Below, in pieces: positions 9,687 to 20,672 of a DNA stretch of 64,000 nucleotides; position 1 is the first letter of the stretch; each line of letters opens with the position of its first letter. A program made the translations under genes and the position numbers. The notes below the pieces were generated by a model, which was not told the origin of the DNA, made no database searches, and saw only the letters and a program-made list of their open reading frames with translations. This DNA comes from Craspedostauros australis (Eukaryota > Bacillariophyta > Bacillariophyceae > Mastogloiales > Achnanthaceae), in NCBI GenBank assembly GCA_026770025.1, contig JAMXDE010000006.1, forward strand, positions 992,001 to 1,056,000. Reading direction: 5' to 3'.

Positions 9687-11691
9687 ATGAAGTTGTCAAT
9701 CGCCGCCGCCGCCCTCGTGCTCGCCGTCCACCAGCACGCCGCCACGGCCTTCAACGTCCAGACCCACGCCGCGCGCACCAAGACCGTCGTGCAGAGCGTC
9801 GTCGACGAGGCCACGAGCGGAGATGCCGCATCGTCATCGTCCAACACCGATGCCCCGCTTCTCATCCGTGCGGCGCGCGGTGAAAAGGTCGAGCGCACGC
9901 CCGTCTGGATGATGCGACAGGCCGGACGTCACATTCAGGAATACCGCGATCTCTGCAAGAAATGGCCCACGTTCCGTCAGCGCAGCGAAATTCCGGAGGT
10001 GGCCGTCGAGGTCTCTCTGCAGCCGTGGAGGAACTACAAGACGGATGGATGCATCCTCTTCTCCGATATCCTCACGCCGTTGCCGGGGATGGGATGCGAG
10101 TTCTCCATCGATGAAAAGCTCGGGCCCATCATGGAACCGATCCGCAACTACGAGGATCTCAAGAAAGTAAGTTGTCCGTGCCGCACGCATCGCTATTGCG
10201 GGATCGCTTTATCGCGTGGATCTCATTTCCTGCTTCAGAAGACATTCACGAAAATCCCGGGAGATTGGAAGATTGCACTCTGGCAGTAAAATTCATGCAA
10301 GAAGTTCGAGCACAGGATCGGGCATGGCACTATACAGCGTGGAAAGGACAAGAGCATCGACATTGCTGCAAATGCAAGACACACACCATGACGTTGATGC
10401 CGTGTGCTATCACACATCTGTCGTCATGGTACTTGGGCATTGCGGCGGAAGAATCAAACTCGGTGGACGAGAATTGGGATTGTTCCGCTTTTCGTTTCTT
10501 GAATGCTTCAGATCTCACCATCTGCTTTGCTTGATTTCCCCGCTTCGATCGACTTGACTTGAATTCTTGACTGCTCCATTGCATTCCTCGAACTTCATTT
10601 TGCATCTGCACCCTTTCTCGTGAACTGCTCCACCGTGTTCCTAAATCTGCATTGCTGCTTGTGCATTTTGGCACCGAACGTACATGCACACATTTGCAAT
10701 CTCACCTTGGATCCATCCCATTCCATCTTCTTCAACATGAATTGTAGATGAGGCCAATCGATCCATCCAGCGCGGCACCATTCGTCGCCGAGACGCTCAA
10801 GATCCTGCGTGACGAGGTCGGACCAGAGACAGCCGTCTTGGGCTTCGTCGGATGCCCGTACACCTTGGCCACCTACCTCGTCGAGGGTAAGACCTCCAAG
10901 GAATACCTCGAGATCAAGAAGATGGCCTTCAACGAGCCAAAGCTCTTGCATTCCATCCTCCAGAATCTTGCCGACAGCATCGGAGAGTACGCGCTGTACC
11001 AGGTCGAGAATGGTGCCCAATTGATCCAGATCTTCGATTCCTGGGCCGGTCACTTGTCGCCACGTGATTACGATGAATTCGCCGCTCCATACCAAAAGCA
11101 GATCCTGGACAAGGTACGTTCTTCGGCTCGCACATGTGCTGTCTGTTCTGCATGCGTGTTGTCTGTGATGGTGGTGGCTCCAGGCACTGCCGTTGTTGAG
11201 CAACATGACACAGCACCTGCTACTTGATTTCCGTTCATGAATTAACCCCAATCTGTGCAATCTCACTCAACATCATTTTCATCATCAACGTGCGACTCCA
11301 CACACCCACGCAGGTCAAGGCCAAGTACCCAGATATCCCGACCGTGATTTACATCAAGCACTCCGGTGCACTCATCGAGAAGATGGCGGGCACCGGTGTC
11401 GACGTCGTCTCGCTGGACTGGACCGTCGATATGGAGGTCGGACGCGAACGCGTTACCAACGGACGCAAGGCAGCCGGACTCGAGGGTGTCGGCGGTGTCC
11501 AGGGCAATCTCGATCCAAGCATCCTGATGTCCAACCACGACATCATCAAGGAACGTGCAGAGGAGATCTTGAGAAAAGCCGGACCAACCGGTCACGTCAT
11601 GAACTTGGGACACGGAATCGAGGCCTGCACGCCAGAGGAGAACGCACACTTCTTCATCGAGACCGTCCGAAACTTCCGTCATGATGCCTAA
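9687..11691 (+). CDS. hemE: uroporphyrinogen decarboxylase, plastid-targeted (3 exons)
   Basis: Exons 9687-10166, 10748-11113 and 11314-11691 join in phase 0 (donors GTAAGT and GTACGT) to give 407 residues. The enzyme removes four acetate carboxyls from uroporphyrinogen III to make coproporphyrinogen III in heme and chlorophyll synthesis. Residues 1-21 are a signal peptide ending HAATAF, matching the A-F cleavage motif of complex plastids, and a transit-like stretch follows to ~55. Family motifs are intact: [17 protein letters not shown] (71-87, substrate-binding arginines), [13 protein letters not shown] (catalytic Asp at ~127), [16 protein letters not shown] (Tyr at ~203) and [14 protein letters not shown] (His at ~382). 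The mature length fits the family's ~350 residues. Introns are 581 and 200 bp. Confidence 0.95.
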
Positions 11692-12201
11692 GTGGCTTGT
11701 GTGATTGCAATCGCACAGGCGGGGCGTTCATTTTGTGACGATGCAGAATGGGGATGCAACAACGACGACTTAACACAGCAGTCGAATATCGGTGATCTTT
11801 AAAACATGGATAGACAAGCATTCAATCCGCCACTTTCCTTGTCAACCATATGTTATCTGCTGCTGCCTGCTTTTTTAACAAGTACTTTCCTCACGTTACG
11901 TATGGTTTCAGGTCAACGGATCTGTGCTGTGTGAACGCTCCACCAGCCCAGAACACGAACGGCTGACAATGACAGTATGGTTCTGTTGTTGTATCATGTA
12001 TATTTTCCTACAATTAGCCGTCTTCGTCGTTCTCTGCTCTATTCATTCTCTACCCGCGCTGAACGACTGCGCATCCGCCGAGTACTCATCGCATTGGACG
12101 AGTCCAAGTACTGCCGACGCCCCAAGAGGTTCAGTTCTCGCTTGGCTCAGCGCCGACTGCGTGATGCCAAGGCTTGCTTCCACTCTCCAAATGTCTCTAC
12201 T
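11692..12201. other. intergenic between convergent genes
   Basis: Holds the 3' ends of hemE and of the Cys-module secreted protein. An 83-94 codon plus-strand frame at 11924-12228 runs through it but shows no family motif, and it is not annotated. Confidence 0.5.
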
Positions 12202-13497
12202 CTAAGAGCACTCGTACCACGAATCTAATGGCTTCGTGTAGGGACTGCAGGCGCATGGCATGTGCGTGATCCCGTTGTTCTTGTCGCACCATGGGTCGTT
12301 GTACACTCGACAGCATCCGCCGCAGTTCTCTGCGCAATCCTCGTACGCTGGGTTGTCTCCCATATCGATGCACGGCTTCTCCTCGATGATCCCGTTAGTT
12401 TCGAAGGTTCCGTAGATTCTCTTGCAGGTGACCACCGGTTCCTCGGTTGGTTCTGACGTTGGTTCTAGTGTTGGCTGGGCAGTTGGTTCGCTTGTAACAT
12501 TCACCGGGATGTTGAGGCCGTCGCTGCCAGAACGGTCCGTCGTCGTTGGTGCCGCCGTTGGTTCTGATGTTGGAGCACTCGTTGGCGCACTGGTTGATTC
12601 GGTGGGCGACGCAGAGGGCGTTGAACTAGGAGATTCGACAATGACATCGATGATGTTGTTGGTGCCATCCCAGAATGATCGTGGGATGGTCTTTCCGCTG
12701 CATGCGCATGGCATGTGGTCATACTTATTCTCAGCGTCGCAGAAGGGTCCGACGTAGATGCTGTTGTGTTAGCGAGAGCAAGTGGGTGAGTGAGTGAGGA
12801 AGTGAGTGAGTGAATTGATTGTTGCTTTCCATGATGGATTGATGTACATGTTCGACAACGCATCTTCAAGGTTCTGCTGTGCCCGCACGGTGGCTATGAT
12901 CCAGTGTGAACAACTCTCATGGTTTCCTTCTATTGCATCGGCAATGGCATCAGCAATTCCACTACATATCGGTGGCACAAGACAGAACACCGCACGATTC
13001 CAAAAGTTCGTAGCTCCCAGCTCGTGTGTAACGTACCGGCAGCATCCACCACATCCAGCGTCGCAGGTCGCGGCGTCTTCTCCCATGATGATACACTTTC
13101 TTGATTCGTACACTCCGGCTGGGGAGATGTAGCCCTTTTCGTACGGCTGGTACAGGTACTTCACTCCATCGCTCCTGTCTGTGTCGTCCTGGTTATCACC
13201 CCCATCCTTGTCTTTGTTGTCTTTGTCTTTGCTGTCCTTGTCCTTACTATCCTTGTCTTTCTTGTCTTTGTCTTTGCTATCCTTGCCCTTGCTATCCTTG
13301 TCTTTCTTGTCTTTGTCTTTGCTATCCTTGTCCTTGCTATCCTTGTCTTTCTTGTCTTTGTCTTTGCTGCCCTTGTCCTTGCCGAGCTGCCTCGATGTCT
13401 CCATCTCTGATCTGAGGTATCTGCCATCTGTACTGATGCTGAGCACGTCGACCATGAGGATGGTCAGCAGCAGGCATGCCAGTTTCGTTGCGATCAT
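12202..13497 (-). CDS. secreted protein with two CGGCC-type Cys modules and KDKD repeats (2 exons)
   Basis: Exon 1 is 13497-13037 and exon 2 is 12760-12202. The 276-bp intron begins GTACGT and ends ACAG; phase 2 is kept. The product has 339 residues. Residues 1-20 are a signal peptide. Residues ~40-100 are tandem KDKDSKDKD-type units. Module 1 (135-177) and module 2 (285-330) share spacing: C, then MG, C-x3-CGGCCR, x6-C and x10-C-A-C, the last part reading HMPCACS in both. Between them is a Ser/Thr/Pro linker (SAPTSAPTSEPTAAPTTT) of mucin type, common in diatom cell-surface proteins. The splice falls inside module 1, and correct joining restores its match to module 2, which supports the model. 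I do not recognise the module. A role in the cell wall or extracellular matrix is inference. Confidence 0.85.
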
Positions 13498-14817
13498 GGT
13501 CTCTCTGCTCTATTGGTGTGGTTGTTGGTTGGAAGTGTGTGTGTGTGTGCGTTGTCGTCTGTTGTGACTTGTTTGTTGTGAGAGTGGTCGATGGATCAGC
13601 TGTCCCTCTTCCGTTCTACTTGCTTGAATGTTTGGTTGGTTGGCTGTTTGCGTTGGTTTCCTGTGTTTGCTTCGTTGCGTTTCGTGGCTTGCGGATTTTA
13701 TGAAATTCAAAACGAGGACGGGAGGTGCGCGTTGCCGAACATGGACGACTGCGCACAGGACAACCACTTCTCCCTCATTGTTGTCGATCTTTATTACGGT
13801 GCCTGCAACGGTAAAGCAATCGCAATCTTCGTGCCAGAGCCATCGAAAAAGAGTTGAAATTGTGTGTGTTTGCGTCAACAAGGTCGCCTGGCAGCACATC
13901 GGGAATCAATCGGATGGAGCTGATCTAAGTGTGGCGTTGTGCCGCGCATTTTCTCATGCAAGTGAGATAACGTCCCCGTTATGTGAGATGGGGATTGCGT
14001 TTTCTTGTGCAACATCATGTTTCTCGAGTCTTTTAAAGTTAATATATGTATGCAGAGTTGATACTAAATAAATATGCAAATTAATGTGGCACCCGGTTGT
14101 TTTTGTCCATAGTGGAAATGTCAAATGCCCTCTTCCGAAGCGGTTAGTCGGAGTGTGCATTCAACAACGATGCGACTCCATCCAATTCGTTGGCATTTTG
14201 TGATTCGAACCATTCATCGGCGGTTCCGTTCACTTTTTCATCACACAAAATGAGTGAGAGCGATGATGATGGAGTGGTACGAGGTTGTGATGGGTGATGG
14301 GCGATGGGCGATGGGTGGCGGGTGATGAATGAAGCACAATCAAATGAAGCAGGTTGGGGTGGAGTGGAGTGAAATGGAGTGAGGCCTTGAGAAATTGTAC
14401 AGCATGGTACTGTACTCGACTTGAAATACTCTGAGATTCTCCCTCACGTCATCCTCGTTGCGACTGCCGAAATACAGAACCCGTTGCGAGTATTTAGAAC
14501 TGCGTCCAAGATCCACACGGAACGTCTTCAACAATGCTCAGCAGAAGGGACTGATGCAAGTCTCTTGGCAGATGCACGGGGCATGCAACTTTCGGCCATG
14601 TCTGGTAAAGGATGCACATGTTTGTTGCTTGTGCAAGGGTAGGTAGGTTGCAGACAAGCACGCCATGCTCATCGCAGAAAACGTGGTCGGGATCAGGGAG
14701 CGTTGCAGGAGACACCAACACGAGACAGGATTGTTCTTTGGTCTTGTGCTGTGCTATGCACTCTCCCAGGTCAAGTCGTGCACGCAATGTTTCGGATTTC
14801 GCATTGACCATGATCCC

Positions 14818-14844
14818 TCGGTCGGTCGGTCGGTCGGTCGGTCG
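14818..14844. repeat. TCGG microsatellite
   Basis: Between six and seven perfect tandem copies of TCGG. Confidence 0.9.
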
Positions 14845-16095
14845 AGAGAGATCCTCCCTTGGCTGATGGGACAACGTCGAAGACTCTGACACCTCTCCAT
14901 GCGTTGCACAAAAAAATTGATCCAGCCTCTTTTCTGTGTTGTTGCTGCACGACCCAACAAGGCAATCTTGGACCTTTGTCAGTTTCGGTTGATGAATAGT
15001 ATTTGGCGAACGAATGCAACACAAGTCGGTTCGATTTCATCGTTGCGATGCATGTGCACATCTACCAATTTCGTCCTTCGTGAGGATCGATTGCATTTGC
15101 AACGGCGACGAATCATTTGCCTCGTACATTGAGGATCGATCTGATTCCGAATGAACTCGAACTCTGCTGTGAGATTTCTTGTTGTCGCGCCATTGGCGTG
15201 TATGTGCGTGGCATCCATGCACTCGTCATCTCAATGTATGGAATGTGATTTAGTACAGCACTCGTCGCATCTCAACGGCCACAGAGACGACCACCACGAT
15301 GATCATGCTGCGGTCTTGTGATCGCCGTCGCCAGTGCAGAGTATTGGTGCCACGGTTGGACATGGCGGCCTTGATGGACCAGCGGCAGTGACAGTGAGCA
15401 GCATCACCATTTCTGGCATGTGTCACAACGAAGGTCGCGGTTTCTGCACAGAGTTTGGTCTTTCAATCCATTCCAAGTTGTCAAGAATGGCCAACAGAAC
15501 AATGTAATGACCACGAACGAAGCGACATGCACAGCAGAAACATCATGAGCCTCGTCGATGTCATCACATATGTATATACCGTCTGAGACATGTCGTATGG
15601 GACACTATGAGGACATTGGCAGAACTGTGTTCTGGTGAATTCAAGGAATCAGGGCTGTTCTTGAAGCCTAACGTTCTTGTTCTCCTTGTTCTCTCACTTG
15701 GTTGTTGCTGGGTGTGTGCGTCGGCGAGGATACCGCTGCGATCTCTTTCAAGTTCCCTTGGCCACGTCTTCATGTGCGTGTGTTCTGTGTGTCTGTTCGA
15801 TAGTCTCGGCCTCTTTTCGCGGAGGGCATCTTTGTGTGTCCGCGAGAATACGAAGTCCAAATAGCCCTCTACACCCCGTTGGGGTACTACAATCGTGTTC
15901 TTGTGTCGTTTGCCAAGTGCGAGCAGGGTATGGTGCGAAAATGTGATTCTGCGCTGCATTTAGGCGCGATAGAGACATCGCCACCACCGTCTCCGCTCCC
16001 GAGTTTGTTGTTGTTTGTTGATCTCTTGCGGAGAACTCATCCACGCCCGTCCACATGAGAGTAAGGTCTCCATCCGGTTCTGTCTCATCCCTACC

Positions 16096-16144
16096 ACAAC
16101 CACAACAACAACAACAACAACAATCACAACAACGACGACGACGA
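16096..16144. repeat. CAA/CGA trinucleotide run
   Basis: Imperfect run of CAA units passing into CGA units, about 0.9 kb upstream of the Asn/Gln-rich gene whose coding sequence carries similar triplets. Confidence 0.8.
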
Positions 16145-17075
16145 AGGCACGCAGCTGTTCATCCCTCTTTCTCGTGCTCGTCCAAGAGTTTGGTATTCGA
16201 ACCAAGAGAGTTGTCGCACTTGACAGAGAAGACTGGAACTGATCATCAGCAAACGCGCATCCGTCACGCCATCACCAACAGCATCACTGCCAGTACCACG
16301 CGAACAGCTCCGACGAGTACCCACCCACCAAAGGCTTCCAAGAGGCAACAGCGGGCGCATCACCTCCGACGTTATCATCGGTGTCTCCGCTGTCATCCGT
16401 AGTCGCTTGGACTGTGTCATCGCGACACGAACAGAAACAGAGTGTGCGAGTAAGCCACCACGACACTTCGCAAGGTTGGCGGCCCCGAGTCCACTGCAGT
16501 TTGTTTTGGCACCGGCAAAAGAGCCGCGTCAGCGCGATTGTCATCGCACTCCCCATTGTGCACATCCACTCCACGCGGCGACACCCACGCCAAGAGAGAG
16601 CATCTGTTCGCAACAGCAGTAGAGCAGATTCCCATTGCCCACGCCGTCCGAATCATCTCTGTCAAGATTGTTCTTCGGAGGAGACAATTCACCCTTGGGT
16701 TTTGACTCTGGTGGGGAGCATCCGAACCATCCTTCACCCCACTCGTCGACACAGTCAGCCACCCCTTCTGGTTGAGGAGCCGCAACCAACCGTCCACTGG
16801 TGCTTCCTGCAGCGCAAGAGGCCATCCGGAGCAACTTCATCCCGCGGCAGAATCGGAATCCAGTCATTTGGCAGCGATCGATCGCGAACGCAAGCACGAC
16901 ACAGGATTGGTGCTGCTGCTTCCATTGCTCACACCACCACTCGCGCCCGGACTTGGACACGATAGGACTGGACGGTGCCTTGTTAAAGCCATCTCCGACT
17001 CTGCCGAACTCCACGCTGCTCTGTTCATAGTCCAACTCATCCGCTCCTCTGCTCAACGCAAGCACAATCACCACC

Positions 17076-19973
17076 ATGGCGCCAGACACGGAACGTGAGA
17101 ATGGATCTGCCGTGGACGACGCAAAGACCACGCCCGATGGCATCGGCAGCAGCGCAGGCAATCATGGCGCGGATGCGGGCAACAACAACAACAACCACGA
17201 CGATGACAACGCGGAGGAGGAGACGCCCACCTCCACGACGCGCCCCGGCGAGAACGACGTGCTGCTGGGACGCGGCGGCGGCACCAACAACCACCCTGGC
17301 AACATCAAGTTCCGCCGCCTCGTCAACGAACACAAGTACAAGTACATCGCCAGCAGCAAGGTCGACAAACCGAAGGTCGCCCGCGACGTCGTCGAGATTT
17401 GGAGGAAGATGATCCCGCCCGGCCGATTCCTCGCGCGCAACGACTTCAAGGCCGAGAAGAAGAATGGGGACGGCACCACGACCTCCATCACCAAGTACAA
17501 GTGGACCGAGGTGGGCGACAAGAAGGCCCGCGAGAAAGCATCGCAGTGCCTGCGCGAGCGCACGCCCGACGTCCAACCGCTGCTGCAGCAGATCAAGGAG
17601 CAGCAGGAGCAGTATCCCGGCCAGGCATTCGATCCTGCTCTGGCCAACCGAACGCGCCAGCAGGAACAGCTCCGACATCGCGCGCAGCAACTGCAGGCTC
17701 AGCGACAGCAGCAGCAGCTGGCCGCGATGCAACAGCAGATCAATGGGATGGGCGGCGTTGCCAACCCGCTCAACAGTCCCAACGCCATGATGCAGAATCC
17801 AAATGCCATCAACAACATCGGTGCTATCAATATGAACATGAACATGGGAATCAATGCTGGTATCAACATGAACATGGGAATGAACAACAATGGAAACAAC
17901 ATGAACGACAATGGAAACATGATGATGATGATGGCGGCCATGCGCAACAATGGAAACAACAACACCAACAGCATGAACAACAACAACAACAACAACAACA
18001 TGAACAACAACAACGACAATCAGCAGATGGCGATGCTCATGCAGCAACAACAGCAGCTGCAGCAAAGGCGCGGCAGCCTTCCAGTCATGACGTCGAATGG
18101 AATGATGCGAGGGATGGGTACGAACAACAACAGCAGCAGCAACAACAACAACAACGAGGGCATGAGTTTCGTTGGCAACGGTATCAACAATGGCAGCAAT
18201 GGCAACATGAATGGTCTCGGCATGACACCCAACATGGCAGCACGCCGCACCAGCTTACCTGTATCATCTCTCTCCAGCCAGAACAACAACAACAACAACA
18301 ACGGCATGAATGGCAACAACACAAACAACCTATCGATGCACGAGATGAATCTGCTCTCCATCCAGCAGCAGAGGCTGATGCAGGACAACTACACCATGAT
18401 CGAGCAGCAAGGTGCGAACGGCATGAACATCAACATGCCCATGAACAACAACAACACCAACGGCGGCAACGGCATGATGATGCCAGGCATGAATGGTGAA
18501 TTCTCATCCGAGCATCAGATCATGTTGCAGCAGCAGTACGGTCTGTTTGAAAACTCAGCATCGGAGACGTCTCGGATCCAGCTGCTGCAGCTCATGAACG
18601 GAGGCGATCCAAACGGTGGCGACGGCAGCAACAACAATAACAATATGATGATGATGAAGCAGATGCAGCAACAGCAGCAAATGAACGCCATGCTCCTCCA
18701 GCAGCAACAGCAACAGATTGCATCGATGGAGAATGCCATGGGCAATGCTGCTCAGCAGCAGCAGCAGAATGGGAACAACCCAATGATGAACAATAACAAC
18801 AACGCCGGCAACCCCCTGCTGTCACCAACACCAAGCCGTGCTGCCATGCAAGGAATGAATCAGCTGACTCTCTCATCGCCGGTGGATTCATCGAACAACC
18901 TGCTCAATGCACACCAGCAGCAACGTCAGTTGCCCGACATGAAGATGCTGATAATGCAGCAGCAACAGCACCTCATGAACATGCAGGGTAACGCAAACAA
19001 TCCTCCGATGGAACCATTGCCGTTCCCTGCCGGACAATCCGACAAGCAGCAGCAATCCTTCGGGCGAACGCCCCCGATCAAGGAAGACACGAATGGAGAA
19101 GTCAACGTTAAAGAGGGTTCACATGATTCCAAGCCACCTCCAGTTTCGTCGGGCTTGTCACCTCTGCCGCTGAGAGTGAAATCGGCCTCGCCATCGGCGG
19201 CGGCGGCGGCAGTGGTCAATGAGACAACGCCCAAGAATGCCAACACATCATCCAATGCGGCGCATGCCATGAATCAACAACAGCAGCAACAACAGCATGC
19301 CCAGCACGAACAACAACAGCACGAACAAAGACAACAACCTCGATCTGGATCATTAAATGCCTCGGGACGACCAGTGGGCATCATGAAATCCACGGAAGAC
19401 AAGAAGCCAAGCGCGCAGAACACTGCATCCGCTGGCAACGACCTGCCTGCGACAGGACAGGAACGGACATCCGCGTCAGCAGGCGAAATCGCGTATCGCA
19501 AAACACTCCAGGACTTCATCACCAACCACAAGATCACACCGCCGGCCATCGACAAGTTGGATGACAACTACGAAGATGACTTTTCCGACGACGAGGTTAT
19601 CGAGATCGAAGGCTTCGACCAGAACGAATGGATGACGAATACATTCGAAGATTCTGGTGAAATGAGCGGCGCCTCGCCCAGGGCCTTGCTGCGCGGGGCC
19701 ACGGCAGCCGCCGCCGCCACCAGCAACCACACCACGGCTCTGTCGTCGAACAAGTCCATCGGTTCGAGGATGTCATTCGGGACCTCCCAAATGAGCATGG
19801 CATTGTCTGACATGGATCAATCGGTAGGTGCCGACACGGCATCGTTGCGATCCGGTGACATGGGCATGGCCATGTCCACGCATTCGGTCATGTCGGAACT
19901 GACGGACTTCAGCCTCAACGATCCCGACGAGAAGGACGATCTGAAGGGACGTGAGATAGCCGTCGGCAATTGA
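17076..19973 (+). CDS. DUF6824-like protein with very long Asn/Gln/Met-rich region
   Basis: The single-exon frame gives 965 residues from CACCATGG at 17076. Residues ~60-162 form the only ordered domain: NDVLLGRGGGTNNHPGN, then KFRRLVNEHKYKYI, VARDVVEIWRK, PPGRFLARND, WTEVGDKKAREKASQCLRER. This domain is greatly expanded in diatoms and often sits beside nucleic-acid-binding or disordered regions. A regulatory role is usually suspected but not proven. Residues ~165-650 are Asn, Gln and Met repeats (GNNMNDNGNMMMMM type) with poly-N tracts, a prion-like composition. Later parts are Ser/Pro-rich and include an acidic patch (DDNYEDDFSDDEVIEIEG). The C-terminus (SMALSDMDQSVG, HSVMSELTDFSLND) resembles short acidic helices found in activators. 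No signal peptide is seen. Confidence 0.9.
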   Translation: MAPDTERENGSAVDDAKTTPDGIGSSAGNHGADAGNNNNNHDDDNAEEETPTSTTRPGENDVLLGRGGGTNNHPGNIKFRRLVNEHKYKYIASSKVDKPKVARDVVEIWRKMIPPGRFLARNDFKAEKKNGDGTTTSITKYKWTEVGDKKAREKASQCLRERTPDVQPLLQQIKEQQEQYPGQAFDPALANRTRQQEQLRHRAQQLQAQRQQQQLAAMQQQINGMGGVANPLNSPNAMMQNPNAINNIGAINMNMNMGINAGINMNMGMNNNGNNMNDNGNMMMMMAAMRNNGNNNTNSMNNNNNNNNMNNNNDNQQMAMLMQQQQQLQQRRGSLPVMTSNGMMRGMGTNNNSSSNNNNNEGMSFVGNGINNGSNGNMNGLGMTPNMAARRTSLPVSSLSSQNNNNNNNGMNGNNTNNLSMHEMNLLSIQQQRLMQDNYTMIEQQGANGMNINMPMNNNNTNGGNGMMMPGMNGEFSSEHQIMLQQQYGLFENSASETSRIQLLQLMNGGDPNGGDGSNNNNNMMMMKQMQQQQQMNAMLLQQQQQQIASMENAMGNAAQQQQQNGNNPMMNNNNNAGNPLLSPTPSRAAMQGMNQLTLSSPVDSSNNLLNAHQQQRQLPDMKMLIMQQQQHLMNMQGNANNPPMEPLPFPAGQSDKQQQSFGRTPPIKEDTNGEVNVKEGSHDSKPPPVSSGLSPLPLRVKSASPSAAAAAVVNETTPKNANTSSNAAHAMNQQQQQQQHAQHEQQQHEQRQQPRSGSLNASGRPVGIMKSTEDKKPSAQNTASAGNDLPATGQERTSASAGEIAYRKTLQDFITNHKITPPAIDKLDDNYEDDFSDDEVIEIEGFDQNEWMTNTFEDSGEMSGASPRALLRGATAAAAATSNHTTALSSNKSIGSRMSFGTSQMSMALSDMDQSVGADTASLRSGDMGMAMSTHSVMSELTDFSLNDPDEKDDLKGREIAVGN

Positions 19974-20672
19974 GCGCATCCAATGCAGGGACCGCACGAT
20001 GGAAAAGGTGTATGTTATGTGAAAAAGAGATAGTATCCCCCACGTCCAAAGGCACAAGATGCATGACTAAATACTCTACTATACAGAAATCAACATGAAA
20101 TTTGACACGCAATCAGCGCCGGGAGTCTATTGTGCACAGCACCTTTGAGGGTGGCGTACCGTTGGTCTGCTTCGCTGTATCATTCTATTGTGCTCTTCTC
20201 AACTTCTCCAGAGAGCATTGCATGTTGCGATTGAATAAGATTGCAAGAGGACAGAATGGAGGATTCGACGTGCACATGAGCGTGTTGGTATTACTCTGTA
20301 GTCCACGAGTGCTGGAGACAAGTCTGGGTGGACCGCGCAGCAGGCATGAAGTCCCTCGCGACGAGGCACCATAGCTTGCTACTAGTAGAGTTGTTGCGAT
20401 CGTTTGGCGCCACCAAGAGGGGTCAGTCGAGCAAGAGCGACGAGGTAGAGTGGAGTATACAGTATTACTATACTACGTCTCTATGGAATGACAAATCGCA
20501 CTTGGCCTTCCTTGCGCTCTGCTCTCGAGAGAGTATATGGATAATTCTATAAACAAAAGGAAGGGGACAAGGACGGTGGGAGCGCGCGATGCTTGGCACG
20601 ACTTTAACCCGGTTGCGAGGCAAGTGTCGATTGGACTGCGCCACGCGCCACCAAAGCGAACAGAAGACCACG
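19974..20672. other. intergenic between convergent genes
   Basis: 3' flanks of the DUF6824-like gene and the LRR gene. No additional gene is recognised. Confidence 0.5.

Larger units (their letters stand above)
13498..17075. other. 3.6-kb stretch without a supported gene
   Basis: It lies between the secreted-protein gene (minus) and the DUF6824-like gene (plus), so it contains both promoters. Simple repeats occur at 14288-14327 (GGGCGAT type), 14818-14844 and 16096-16144. The open frames are short, mutually overlapping and low in complexity. An exon of a small gene could be missed here. Confidence 0.4.

Noticed and set aside
14494-15024. 176-codon minus-strand frame with several cysteines
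   Set aside because: It runs through the TCGG microsatellite, which creates the RPTDRPTDR stretch; no consistent cysteine spacing.
16541-17161. 206-codon minus-strand frame overlapping the start of the DUF6824-like gene
   Set aside because: It overlaps a certain gene start on the other strand and shows no motif; shadow frame.
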